Positions 33,438 through 41,592 of a DNA stretch of 64,000 nt are shown here, one piece after another. Position 1 is the stretch's first letter. Each line of letters opens with the position of its first letter. The notes beneath the pieces are model-generated. The model did not search any database and was not told where the DNA came from. It saw only the letters and a list, made by a program, of their open reading frames with translations. The stretch spans positions 98,681-162,680 of the forward strand of contig CAZOQS010000003.1 of the NCBI GenBank assembly GCA_964582475.1. The letters run 5' to 3'. Position numbers and translations under genes: made by a program. This DNA comes from JAGOTP01 sp964582475. Its GTDB lineage: Bacteria; Patescibacteriota; Patescibacteriia; 2-12-FULL-60-25.

Positions 33438-35303
33438 ATGGCAACAACACCGACATCTCCCGCTCCTGCTCCCGCTGGGGCGCCTCCCAGCGCCCCGAAG
33501 AAGGACAACACCTTCGACGACCTCTCAGCAGGAGCCGCGTGGCTCCTGCTCTACACCCACCAGTCCCAGATCCTGAGCACCGCCCGGCGGGTCTGGAACA
33601 CCACCTGGGCGTGGGTCGATGACTTCCAGTTCGAGCGGAACCACCGCTGGACCGTCTGGGTCCGGTGGGCGTCGCTCATCTGGATGGGGCTCCTCGCCCT
33701 GCTTCTCTTCGGGAATGTCCCGGAGTCGCAGTGGACGACGAGCCTCCTGACCCGTTTCGCGTTCTGCGAGGGCGTCCTCCTCGTCGTGGCGCTCGCCACG
33801 ATCGGGATCCGGTCGGCAACGACGCAGGATCTGCGCACCTTCCGCGATGCGGCGGAGGCGGCGGAGGCGGAGCACGAAGCGGCCGACAAGGCCTACGCGA
33901 ACGATCCGACTCCGGCGAACGATGCGCTTCGCTTGCGCGCGCTGGGCCTGGCTCGGACGCGTCGGCAGGAGTGCGATCGCTTCCTCGCGCACGTCGGCCC
34001 GTCGAACCGGCCTGCACTGCTGCTCGGCTTCATCGCCTGGGCCGCGATCGTGCGCCTCGGCTTCGCGCTGGCCAGCGCGGCGATGCACCTCCACATGACG
34101 GAGGGCGTCCGCCAGTCGCGCCTCGAGGCGATGCTCTTCAGCTCGTCCTCGATCTACTTCGTCGTCGGCGTCTTCCCGATCGTCCTCTCGATGTACCTCG
34201 TGTCCATCTTGGGGTCGGCGGTCGTGAAGGCCGAGAAGGGCGCTCACATGGCCCGTCAGGGCGTGCAGGGCGTCCTCACCCCGGGCGGCGTCACCGGCGA
34301 CACGATCGACGCCAAGGAGCGGGCCGAGGACAAGGCGGAGGGCCACGAGCCGGGTCGGATGTCGACGGAAGTCGCCATCTACCGCTACTGGCAGTCCTGC
34401 GTCTCGGTGCTGATCGCTTCCTTCGGGCAGCTGCTCCTGATCTGGCAGTGGACGAACGCGTCCGTGTCGATCCGGTCGGCGAAGTACAGCTTCGTCGTCA
34501 CGTGCATCGAGCTGCTGATCTACTGGGGGCTGAAAGACCCCACCCTCCGCCGCAAGAAGGAGCCGCGCTGGGTGAGCGTCATCGCGCTCGCGTCTCTCAT
34601 CCCGGTGACGCACTTCCTCATCATGGGCGGCTACGCCGAGATGCAGGACGGCGAGCTCGTGTACGGCCCGGCCTCGGCCTGGCTCCACCACGGCCCGATC
34701 GCCTGGGCCCGGAGCGCCACCGAGACTGTCGCGGACAGCCGCGGTTACCTCGATCATCTCTGGGAGAGCCTCAAGGCCTCCCTCTACGTCATCGACTTCT
34801 CGGGCGGGCAGGTCATCAGGACCCTCATCGTGGGGCTCATCCTGATCGGCAGCTCGACCTGGCTGGTCGTCTGGCTCGCGAAGAAGACGGCGCCCGACAA
34901 GGACGCCACCTCGCCGTTCCTGAAGAGCGGCCGGAACTTCGCGCTCGCGGTGCTCGCGATCATGACGGTGGCTCCGGCCTGCGTCGTGACCGCGAAGCAG
35001 CTCGCGCCGAGCAACCGCAGCGCGCCGCTGACGCCCGAGCGCCAAGAGATCGTCCAGGAGCTCGACCGCTACGGGCGAGCGAGCGACCGGTCGACGGCGC
35101 TCACCGTGCGCGACGGGGCCAACCGCCTCGAGGCCGACAACGCGCGCCGGGTGCACAACCCGGGGCTCGACCACATCTGCCAGCTCAACAGCCTGGGGTA
35201 CACGCGCTGCACGGGTGAGTGCTTCGCGCACCACCACTGGCTGCTGCCGCCGGGGCAGACCATCTCCGACATGCAGTCGCAGGGCCGCTGCTACACGCAG
35301 TGA
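33438..35303 (+). CDS. GC-rich cassette gene 2 of pair, nine-span membrane protein
   Basis: This 621-residue protein has a Pro/Ala-rich N-terminus and about nine hydrophobic spans, for example VRWASLIWMGLLALLLFGNV, LLLGFIAWAAIVRLGFALAS, YFVVGVFPIVLSMYLVSILG and LIVGLILIGSSTWLVVWLAK. Charged loops lie between spans. The tail has Cys and His (HICQLNSLGYTRCTGECFAH). AAAGGAGG lies 9 bases before the ATG, the best Shine-Dalgarno site in the window. Long frames on the opposite strand are byproducts of GC-rich codons, whereas this frame has the hydrophobic pattern and start signal. No family is recognised. Confidence 0.7.
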   Translation: MATTPTSPAPAPAGAPPSAPKKDNTFDDLSAGAAWLLLYTHQSQILSTARRVWNTTWAWVDDFQFERNHRWTVWVRWASLIWMGLLALLLFGNVPESQWTTSLLTRFAFCEGVLLVVALATIGIRSATTQDLRTFRDAAEAAEAEHEAADKAYANDPTPANDALRLRALGLARTRRQECDRFLAHVGPSNRPALLLGFIAWAAIVRLGFALASAAMHLHMTEGVRQSRLEAMLFSSSSIYFVVGVFPIVLSMYLVSILGSAVVKAEKGAHMARQGVQGVLTPGGVTGDTIDAKERAEDKAEGHEPGRMSTEVAIYRYWQSCVSVLIASFGQLLLIWQWTNASVSIRSAKYSFVVTCIELLIYWGLKDPTLRRKKEPRWVSVIALASLIPVTHFLIMGGYAEMQDGELVYGPASAWLHHGPIAWARSATETVADSRGYLDHLWESLKASLYVIDFSGGQVIRTLIVGLILIGSSTWLVVWLAKKTAPDKDATSPFLKSGRNFALAVLAIMTVAPACVVTAKQLAPSNRSAPLTPERQEIVQELDRYGRASDRSTALTVRDGANRLEADNARRVHNPGLDHICQLNSLGYTRCTGECFAHHHWLLPPGQTISDMQSQGRCYTQ

Positions 35304-35789
35304 GTCCCGACGCAGGTCGGTGATGCCGGAAGCTCATGCATGAGCAAGAATAAAATCTGACTCGGTGAACGGATGCATCCGTTGCCCTGAGTTCGCTCTT
35401 CGCCCTCCTCGGTGAAGAACAGATGCCCGCAGTCACTCCTATCGTTCGTACGCCTCACGGCGGACGACGTAGACTTGAGTGACAGCGGGCATTTTGCGTT
35501 CACAACAAAACATCCCCCGACCGAAGCCGAGGGATGTTTCCATTCCATTGTCGTCAAGCATGGAAACGACAATGAACGATTGAACGGATTTCGCTCCGTC
35601 CACTCAATGCACGAATCATGTGTGATTCTCTGCCTTGAGAAGACTGACCGATGGATCGATTGTGCTGAGCCGTGACACACTCGTCAACGTGTAACAGTGG
35701 ATATCTTTTTCCGCAGGACCTTCTCCATGGTGTGTATGTGCTCTTATTTGTTCGCGAGAACGCGTTGAAGAAGTGCGCGCGATAACAAC
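35304..35789. other. intergenic region with several hairpins
   Basis: No convincing gene. Besides the long hairpin at 35424-35491 it contains ACATCCC...GGGATGT (about 35507-35534), ATTGTCGT...ACGACAAT (about 35546-35575), ACGGA...TCCGT and GAATCA TGTG TGATTC. Such density suggests a structured RNA or stacked terminators. Confidence 0.45.
35424..35491 (+). other. long hairpin after the GC-rich pair
   Basis: TGCCCGC-AG-TCACTC pairs with GAGTGA-CA-GCGGGCA, with further pairing inside, followed by TTTTG. The flank AGATGCCCG recurs at the hairpin after the cassette gene at 38219. Confidence 0.65.
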
Positions 35790-36212
35790 TTATGCATCAA
35801 CGTTTCCAAGCGGAGGAACTTGTGGATCGGTAGAAGAAGTGGATTCGTCATCATTTCCGTAGAGAATGTCTTCTAAGCGTGGTTCGTTCCAGAGGTTGCG
35901 TTCGCGTAGCGCTTTGTCGACGGCGTCTTCGGCTTCATCGATATCGAAATCATCTTCCAAGATGCAGAAGTCGATCAGCGCTGCTCGGCAATCGGGTTTT
36001 GGTTTGAGTACTTCTTTTTCGTAGCAGAGTTTTTCAATCAAGCCTTCGGGGAGAGGTTTGCGACGAGGGGGAACAACGGGGGTCACCGGTCCTTGGGGTT
36101 TGATGGGTGCTTTGGCGGTCTGCGGATTGGGTCCGCGGCCATGTCCAAACGAACGCCGTCCTCCCGCGTAGGAGGTTGGACGATTGGTGCCAGGCTGACG
36201 GGAGAATGACAT
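35790..36212 (-). CDS. hypothetical protein, low-complexity N-terminus
   Basis: This 140-residue protein has a basic Gly/Arg/Pro-rich first half (GGRRSFGHGRGPNPQ, VPPRRKPLPEGL). The second half is acidic and helical, with FCILEDDFDIDEAEDAVDKA and KALRERNLWNEPRLEDILYG. It shows no signal or membrane span. Base composition is like the core genes and there is no Shine-Dalgarno site. Function unknown. Confidence 0.6.
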   Translation of the reverse strand: MSFSRQPGTNRPTSYAGGRRSFGHGRGPNPQTAKAPIKPQGPVTPVVPPRRKPLPEGLIEKLCYEKEVLKPKPDCRAALIDFCILEDDFDIDEAEDAVDKALRERNLWNEPRLEDILYGNDDESTSSTDPQVPPLGNVDA

Positions 36213-36267
36213 AGAGAATAGCTCATCCTAAAACGTTACCGGGGATTGTGCTAGTCTCTGGAGCAAT

Positions 36268-37554
36268 ATGGGATCTCTTTCCGCTCGGTTACTGCTCCGC
36301 TGGATGGCCTTCGCCCTCCCCCTCCTATCGCTCACGTATCTTGTTCGATTTCGGCTTGCGGGCCTGCCTTCAACCCTGCTCGAGGTGCTCTTGGGGGTGT
36401 TCGTTTTAGGAGTCATTCTGACAACAAAGCGGGCGGGCCTCGCCCGCGCCCATCAGGCGTTATATGCCTGGCGTTGGCCGATCGTCGTCTGGGTTTTGGC
36501 GACGTTGATTGCGGTTGGCATCTCTCCTTCTCTGTGGACCGGCATTGGGCTGTGGCGTGCGTATATTCTTGAACCCCTTCTTGTACTCATTGCCTTGTGC
36601 GCTATTTTGGACCAGCCGGGAGATCGCAAGCGGATGGAACAGGGGATGATGGTTGCGGCTAGTGTCGCTTCCGTCTGGGCGATCGTCGGCTATCTCGGAA
36701 ATTGGGGAATCCCGCATCCGTGGAATGTTGCGATCGATGCCGGACGTCGAGCCGTTGGACCGTTTGGATTTCCGAACGGCGTCGCGCTCTTCGTGACTCC
36801 GATCGGTGCCTTGGTCGCAGCGCGTTTAGCGACCTTGTTTGCAGAGAGTCGGACGCAGATAAAAAAAGACTGGACGAAGTTCGTGCTTCCGCTCGTCACC
36901 TTCTTCTTGATTGTTGTCGCACTTGTTGCTGCGAAGAGCGATGGGGGAATGGGAGCGCTCGCGTTTGTTGTGATGCTGTCTCTGCTCGGTTTGCGTTGGG
37001 GACGTTGGCTGGTGCTGGTCGGGGCTGTACTAGGAGTACTAGGGTTTGTAGCGGCACCAAGCTTGCGAGCTGCCTTCATTCAAGAAGTCACCTTCAAAGG
37101 CTGGTCTGGAAAAGTCCGTTTGTTTATTTGGAGTGAGACCTGGGCGATGCTCAAAGACCATTGGTTTTTTGGTGCGGGTTTCGGAGGATATAAAAAAGTC
37201 TTTGATGCCTACCACAAAGCCCGCTTCATCGAGATCTTTCAATATCCGCATACGATTCTGTTTAACTTCTGGACGGAAACGGGGTTGCCCGGGGTGTTTG
37301 CCTTTATTGGGATTGTTGTGACGTGGGTGAAGAACGCGGTGAGAACCGTTATTGCGAAGGCGACGACGGAAAACATGAAGTACCTTCCAGTGCTCGTCTT
37401 GTTGGCTCCCCTGATCGCTATGCTCATTCATGGATTGGTCGATGTTCCCTATTTCAAGAACGACCTAGCCCTCCTTTTCTGGATCTTTGTCTGGTTCGTG
37501 ATCGCCGCGAAGAGCGAACGGGCTGAACTTGCTGACTCCTCGGCAATCGATTAG
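36268..37554 (+). CDS. O-antigen ligase/polymerase family membrane protein
   Basis: This 428-residue protein has about 10-12 spans. The Wzy_C/WaaL-type region is visible: SGKVRLFIWSETWAMLKDHW, then GAGFGGYKKVFDAYHK, YPHTILFNFWTETGLPGVFA, and HGLVDVPYFKNDLALLFWIF. Such proteins join or polymerise lipid-linked glycans outside the membrane. GalU in this window could supply a sugar nucleotide precursor for the same surface glycans, which is inference. Confidence 0.8.
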   Translation: MGSLSARLLLRWMAFALPLLSLTYLVRFRLAGLPSTLLEVLLGVFVLGVILTTKRAGLARAHQALYAWRWPIVVWVLATLIAVGISPSLWTGIGLWRAYILEPLLVLIALCAILDQPGDRKRMEQGMMVAASVASVWAIVGYLGNWGIPHPWNVAIDAGRRAVGPFGFPNGVALFVTPIGALVAARLATLFAESRTQIKKDWTKFVLPLVTFFLIVVALVAAKSDGGMGALAFVVMLSLLGLRWGRWLVLVGAVLGVLGFVAAPSLRAAFIQEVTFKGWSGKVRLFIWSETWAMLKDHWFFGAGFGGYKKVFDAYHKARFIEIFQYPHTILFNFWTETGLPGVFAFIGIVVTWVKNAVRTVIAKATTENMKYLPVLVLLAPLIAMLIHGLVDVPYFKNDLALLFWIFVWFVIAAKSERAELADSSAID

Positions 37555-37598
37555 GATGCGGTGGCGCAAAAGCCTTCGTTTTGAGTGGATTTGTTCCC

Positions 37599-37692
37599 CT
37601 ACGAGCGAAGCGAGTAAGCGCAGGCATGGTGCAGACCGCGGTGAATTCGTCAGCGGACGGATGAACGGATGGTCAGCACCATAAGCCGAGCA
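37599..37692 (+). repeat. tRNA-upstream repeat, copy 2
   Basis: CTACGAGCGAAGCGAGTAAG, AGGCA, GTGCAG (37599-37634) and TAAGCCGAGCAG (from 37682) stand before tRNA-Ser as in the copy before tRNA-Cys at 4218-4311. Apart from this, 37555-37692 holds no gene. Confidence 0.6.
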
Positions 37693-37783
37693 GGAGAGGT
37701 GGCAGAGTGGTCGAATGCGTCAGACTCGAAATCTGATATACCTCTCAAGGGTATCGAGGGTTCGAATCCCTCCCTCTCCGCCA
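37693..37783 (+). tRNA. tRNA-Ser (CGA)
   Basis: This is a 91-base class II tRNA. The acceptor is GGAGAGG/CCTCTCC with discriminator G and encoded CCA. The anticodon stem is TCAGA/TCTGA around CTCGAAA (anticodon CGA). A long variable arm (TACC...GGTA) and the T-arm GAGGG TTCGAAT CCCTC follow. Confidence 0.95.
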
Positions 37784-37787
37784 TAGT

Positions 37788-37814
37788 AAAACCGACCCAC
37801 GTGGGTCGGTTTTA
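37788..37814 (+). terminator. terminator of tRNA-Ser
   Basis: The palindrome AAAACCGACCCAC / GTGGGTCGGTTTT starts 5 bases after the tRNA. Confidence 0.85.
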
Positions 37815-37830
37815 CCTATTAGGAGAAGGA

Positions 37831-37859
37831 TTGTAGAGGCGATTTGAACAACGTAAGCT
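37831..37859 (+). promoter_or_regulatory. promoter of the GIY-YIG gene
   Basis: TTGTAG (37831-37836), 17 bases, TAAGCT (37854-37859). The ATG follows after 6 bases, so the mRNA should be leaderless. Confidence 0.5.
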
Positions 37860-37865
37860 CTCTGC

Positions 37866-38114
37866 ATGTCTACCTGGTCCGTATATCTCCTCGAATGTTC
37901 TGACAAGACTTTTTATATTGGAATTTCAACCGATGTCGATAAGCGACTCGCGAACCACAATGCAGGAGTAGGCGCGAAATACACGCGCGGTCGTTTGCCG
38001 GTTGTGTGTGTTTGGAGAGAAGAGGTCGCTTCAGAATCGGCCGCCCGCAAACGAGAGTATGAATTGAAGCAGTGGAGTCGGGAGCAAAAGAAAGCGCTCA
38101 TCGGGACTTCGTAG
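37866..38114 (+). CDS. GIY-YIG domain protein
   Basis: This 82-residue protein consists only of the GIY-YIG fold: WSVYLLECSDKTFYIGISTD (the two short motifs VYLL and YIG), DKRLANHNAGVGAKYTRGRL with the conserved Arg and the H/N region, and the later Glu in ESAARKREYELKQW. It resembles the UvrC N-terminal family of small standalone proteins, possibly structure-specific nucleases. The cellular substrate is unknown. Confidence 0.88.
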   Translation: MSTWSVYLLECSDKTFYIGISTDVDKRLANHNAGVGAKYTRGRLPVVCVWREEVASESAARKREYELKQWSREQKKALIGTS

Positions 38115-38218
38115 CATCCTCGCGTTTCGAGCAGGCAAGCTTACTCTCTTTTTCTGCGTTCGCTACCATCCAAATTCTTCTCGGAGCGGGTCCTTGAAGA
38201 TACACACGGAGTCGGCGC

Positions 38219-38656
38219 ATGTTTGGTTTGATGATCTGTGTAGCACTGGGGCTATTTGTTCTGGCGCGTCTAGTGAAGTGGGTTCTTGGCCCACCGCCGG
38301 ACGCTTCACCCGAGGAGATGATCAGGATCCATCTGATCCTTCTCCTTCTTCACTACCTTGAGTCCACCACACCGAAGCTCGAGTTCTATCTCCCAGAGGA
38401 GATTCTGCGAGCGGGTGGCGGAACCTTGAGGAGCTGCTTTGGTCCGTTCTTGGAGCCTGTGCTCCAGCATATGGAGCAGGTAAGACTCATTACCTCGCGG
38501 ATCAGTCAGCGGAAGCGGGCACAGACGATGGACTCGGACACGCCAAAAGAGTATCGGCTGGCACAGGCGGGGTACCACTTGTTGGAGCACGGTCCACCGA
38601 AAGGACTTAGGCCTCCGCTAGGTCCCACGCCTCCGCGTCCGCCAAGCGCTGTGTGA
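38219..38656 (+). CDS. GC-rich cassette gene, membrane-anchored unknown protein
   Basis: This 145-residue protein has one N-terminal span (MICVALGLFVLARLVKWVLG), then a soluble helical part and a Pro-rich end (GLRPPLGPTPPRPPSAV). CGGAG lies 7 bases before the ATG at 38219, and a second ATG lies at 38231. Codons are GC-richer than in the GIY-YIG gene. I recognise no family. The Pro-rich C-terminus recalls the end of the cassette protein at 32047. Confidence 0.5.
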   Translation: MFGLMICVALGLFVLARLVKWVLGPPPDASPEEMIRIHLILLLLHYLESTTPKLEFYLPEEILRAGGGTLRSCFGPFLEPVLQHMEQVRLITSRISQRKRAQTMDSDTPKEYRLAQAGYHLLEHGPPKGLRPPLGPTPPRPPSAV

Positions 38657-38692
38657 ACTACACGCCTGAGAGCGGTCCTCGTTCCAGGTAAG

Positions 38693-38736
38693 ATGCCCGG
38701 GAAGGGTCGGCGAATCGCCACTCCTCGCCCGGGCAT
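38693..38736 (+). other. GC-rich hairpin after cassette gene
   Basis: ATGCCCGGG pairs with CCCGGGCAT, with an inner GGCGA/TCGCC stem. No U-tract follows. The flank AGATGCCCG matches the hairpin at 35424. Confidence 0.6.
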
Positions 38737-38859
38737 TCGTCGTAGTACGTACGTCACTGCACCAATACGGACTGTGGTCTCGTAATAACAAAGGGATGCC
38801 TTACATTCCCCACCAAGCATGGAGGAATGGCACCCAACTGAATACAGACACATAGAGGC

Positions 38860-38887
38860 AAAAAACACCCCCGAGGGGGTGTTTTTT
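38860..38887 (-). terminator. terminator of PIG-repeat surface protein gene
   Basis: AAAAACACCCCC GA GGGGGTGTTTTT lies just past the minus-strand stop codon at 38904. Confidence 0.85.
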
Positions 38888-38903
38888 GTTTGTCACTCGT
38901 TGT

Positions 38904-40820
38904 TTAGAGAGGGAACGTATCGCTCACGGCGCGAATCGTCGACTGGAGACTTGCACGGTCATAGTCGCTCGCTGTGTTGATGTCTGCACCGAAGGTGTAG
39001 TCCATGTAGAGCGAGTCGGAAAGGTCATCGATCTGACGGTTCCAGCTGCTTCCATAGAGCGCGACCGCAGCTCCTTCTGTTTTGACCCAACGGAGCGAAC
39101 GGTTGGCACCAATCGCGTACACTTTTGGATCCGTTGTGAATTTCACCATCTTTGTACCCGGTTTGTAGGTGGCATTTAATCCAAGAGGGATGCTCGCCAA
39201 ATTCGTCGCGGAGACGACGCGTACGCCGTCGAAGTTGGAATACCAGGAGAAGAAGACGCGATCATTTGGGAAGGCGTGACGACGACCATCTCCACCGACG
39301 TAGTAGACGGCGCTATCGGCTTGAGTAAAGCGATTCCCGTCATCTGGGAGCTTCACGAGGGCGTGAATGGCTACGCCTACACGGCTGAGGTTATTCAGGC
39401 GTGCGGTAAGTTCTGCGGATGCGGTTGGACTTGGGGTGCTAGGGGTTGTTGGTGTTGAGGGGGTGGTTGGAGTCGTGGGCGTCGGCGTCACAGGGGTTGG
39501 CGAGCCAGCGGAGGCGGCGACAACGGTGAAGGTAACGGGACGTCCTACGTACGCACCCGTTGCATCAAATACTTCAATATAGGCTGCCGATACTCCAGGG
39601 GTCGTTGGGCGACCACTGACCACGCCTGCTGCAGAGAGCGAGAGACCTGGAGGAAGGGTACCGCTCGCAAAATTCCAGGAGTACGGGGCGGTTCCGCCTG
39701 TTGCGCTGAGGGTTGTGGTGTAGTCCGTTCCAACGGTTCCGTTTGGAACATAACTCGTGGTCACGAGTAATCCTGCCGTACCGGGAGCGGGTGTTGGGGA
39801 AACGACAGGAGCCGGGGCAAGGGGAGTGATGATGGGCGAAATCGTAGGTGGAACGAATACGACCGGAGGAGAGACGACCAACGTAAAGGCCAGCGCGTCT
39901 GAGTTAAGGTCAGAGGCGTTATCGTAGACTTTTACGGTTGCTCCATAGGTGCCGGCAAGTGTTGGGGTTCCGGACAAAATTCCTGTAGCTGTGTTTAAGC
40001 TGATCCCGGGTGGGAGTGCCCCCGCGGTAATCGCCCAACGATAGCTGCCGCTTCCGCCCGTCGTCGAAAAGATTTGAGCGGGATAGAGTGTTCCTACCTG
40101 TCCATTCACTGGGTTTGTGCGTGTGGTGAAGCGAACAGGGGAAACCGTGGCAGCCTGAATAACGTGAATGTATTCGCGAGGGGTCGCGCTTCGGAAGCGG
40201 TCACCCGTCTCATTCATTCGAACAAGATAGCGATAGGTTCCAGCGGTGGTTGGTGTTCCGCTGATGACTCCTGTGGCTGAATTGAGACTCAGTCCGGGTG
40301 GGAGTTCGCCACTGGAGATTCCCCAGTAGAGTCCAGAATAGATTGAAAGAGATCCCCCCGCTGTCAGAGGTTGCGAGTAAGGCAGGCCGACACGTCCTTC
40401 AGCGACTCCAAGGGAGGGGTTTATGGTGAGTGTCTGGGCGTACGTGGTGATAACGACATTGAGGAAGTACGGATTAGAGCCGACCGTTGCGAGAATGCGT
40501 ACAGGAAAGGCTCCTTCTTCGGTCGGTGTTCCGCCAATCATCATCACTGAACGCCCAGGCTCTCCTGTGATCGGGGTGAGTGTAATTCCTGCGGGAAAAC
40601 GACCACCGACCAACAGCCAAGTCGCGGGTCCGCGATTCACGAGGACGATATCAGCCCCGCCTGTGGAGCCAACGGCGAAGTTTAGATTGAGTGTGCCATC
40701 GATGGCTGCTTCCTGACCGTCACCTGAGAAATAAGGCGTCGCGGCGTAACTGATCGCGGGAGCAGAGAGGAAGAGTGCGCAACTCAAGAAGAGGGCGGAG
40801 AAAAATGGGCGTAGGTTCAT
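38904..40820 (-). CDS. secreted surface protein with PIG (putative Ig) repeats and shared C-terminal module
   Basis: This 638-residue protein has a signal peptide (ending ISYAA near 27). About four Ig-like PIG repeats follow, each with the hallmark LPPGLSLNSATGVISGTPTT-type segment, then a Pro/Thr linker (VTPTPTTPTTPSTP). The last 130 residues (SAVYYVGGDGRRHAFPNDRV onward, TTDPKVYAIGANRSLRWV) match the N-terminal module of the surface proteins at 55180 and 57486. It is probably displayed on the cell envelope. Adhesion is the usual guess for PIG-repeat proteins. Confidence 0.85.
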   Translation of the reverse strand: MNLRPFFSALFLSCALFLSAPAISYAATPYFSGDGQEAAIDGTLNLNFAVGSTGGADIVLVNRGPATWLLVGGRFPAGITLTPITGEPGRSVMMIGGTPTEEGAFPVRILATVGSNPYFLNVVITTYAQTLTINPSLGVAEGRVGLPYSQPLTAGGSLSIYSGLYWGISSGELPPGLSLNSATGVISGTPTTAGTYRYLVRMNETGDRFRSATPREYIHVIQAATVSPVRFTTRTNPVNGQVGTLYPAQIFSTTGGSGSYRWAITAGALPPGISLNTATGILSGTPTLAGTYGATVKVYDNASDLNSDALAFTLVVSPPVVFVPPTISPIITPLAPAPVVSPTPAPGTAGLLVTTSYVPNGTVGTDYTTTLSATGGTAPYSWNFASGTLPPGLSLSAAGVVSGRPTTPGVSAAYIEVFDATGAYVGRPVTFTVVAASAGSPTPVTPTPTTPTTPSTPTTPSTPSPTASAELTARLNNLSRVGVAIHALVKLPDDGNRFTQADSAVYYVGGDGRRHAFPNDRVFFSWYSNFDGVRVVSATNLASIPLGLNATYKPGTKMVKFTTDPKVYAIGANRSLRWVKTEGAAVALYGSSWNRQIDDLSDSLYMDYTFGADINTASDYDRASLQSTIRAVSDTFPL

Positions 40821-40826
40821 GGAGAA

Positions 40827-40855
40827 ATAGTAGGGGATAAAAGTGACTGCTACAA
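40827..40855 (-). promoter_or_regulatory. promoter of PIG-repeat surface protein gene
   Basis: On the minus strand TTGTAG (40855-40850), 17 bases, TACTAT (40832-40827). The ATG lies 6 bases further, again leaderless. Confidence 0.55.
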
Positions 40856-40861
40856 GAGAGA

Positions 40862-41464
40862 TTATTGGCCTTTGTGATGCTTGCGATCAACCCAGTATTC
40901 TTTCGCGTCCTTTCCTTTGAACCACCAGTCGCTCATGTTTGTTTCGAGAATAGCTTCAGCGAGCGCTCGACCTTCCTCCGTTTTGAAACGTCCTAAATAT
41001 CCTTCCAGCCAACGTTCCACTTGAGGGTTGCCAAGGTCCTTCTGTTCTTTGAGGGTCAGCAGTAATTCAATATGGTCTGCTTCTTTGGCGAGCAACGCCT
41101 CCTTCGTCTTTCGTTCTTTGTATTCTGTGTGGAGCGTCCGGATGCGATCTCCGAAGGGCACGCTTTCTTCAATGTGTTTGAGCGCAAGTTCTTCGTCCGC
41201 TTGCGCGTATTGTTGGTGGACGTAGTTTAAATCGCTCGTTCTCCCTTCTGCGAGATCGTGAAATAAGCACATCTGGAGAACTTTATTCGTATCGACATCA
41301 CCGGCAAGCGCTGAGAGTACGAGACCGGCATGCACGACACGGTGCGTGTGTTCTGCGAGTGACTGCTGGCCGGATCCTAGGTTCCAAAAACCGCTGCGAG
41401 GGGTTTTCGCATGAATCCCAATTTCAAACAGGTAGTTGGCGGAGCGATGATAATCGTTTGTCAT
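40862..41464 (-). CDS. HD domain hydrolase (YfbR-like)
   Basis: This 200-residue protein carries the HD-domain metal motif: AEHTHRVVHAG (first His), CLFHDLAEGRTSDL (His-Asp) and a later Asp in AKEADHIELLL. The arrangement is like HD-type 5'-nucleotidases of the YfbR group, which dephosphorylate deoxynucleoside monophosphates. The precise substrate cannot be read from sequence. It ends about 40 bases before the surface protein gene downstream on the same strand. Confidence 0.8.
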   Translation of the reverse strand: MTNDYHRSANYLFEIGIHAKTPRSGFWNLGSGQQSLAEHTHRVVHAGLVLSALAGDVDTNKVLQMCLFHDLAEGRTSDLNYVHQQYAQADEELALKHIEESVPFGDRIRTLHTEYKERKTKEALLAKEADHIELLLTLKEQKDLGNPQVERWLEGYLGRFKTEEGRALAEAILETNMSDWWFKGKDAKEYWVDRKHHKGQ

Positions 41465-41592
41465 ACGACGGGGACGATAGCGAATAGGGGTGGGAGAAGG
41501 AAGAGGTGCTGGGTAGACAAAAATAACGTTTTATGATACAGAACGCGCGCGAAACGCGAGGTTGCCTCGAGAACGTTTTGCGGGAGGTATCG

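Noticed and set aside
32464..33456. A 330-codon minus-strand frame opposite the 32047 gene
   Set aside because: Arg/Gly-rich shadow of a GC-rich gene without a plausible start site or domain.
33525..35237. A 570-codon open frame on the minus strand and a 517-codon frame on the plus strand overlapping the nine-span membrane protein gene
   Set aside because: GC-rich codons suppress stop codons in all frames. These frames are dominated by Arg/Gly/Pro, lack a start signal, and the 33438 frame has membrane spans and a perfect Shine-Dalgarno site.
35412..35675. 87-codon plus-strand frame in the hairpin field
   Set aside because: It runs through at least four hairpins and has no start signal or recognisable pattern.
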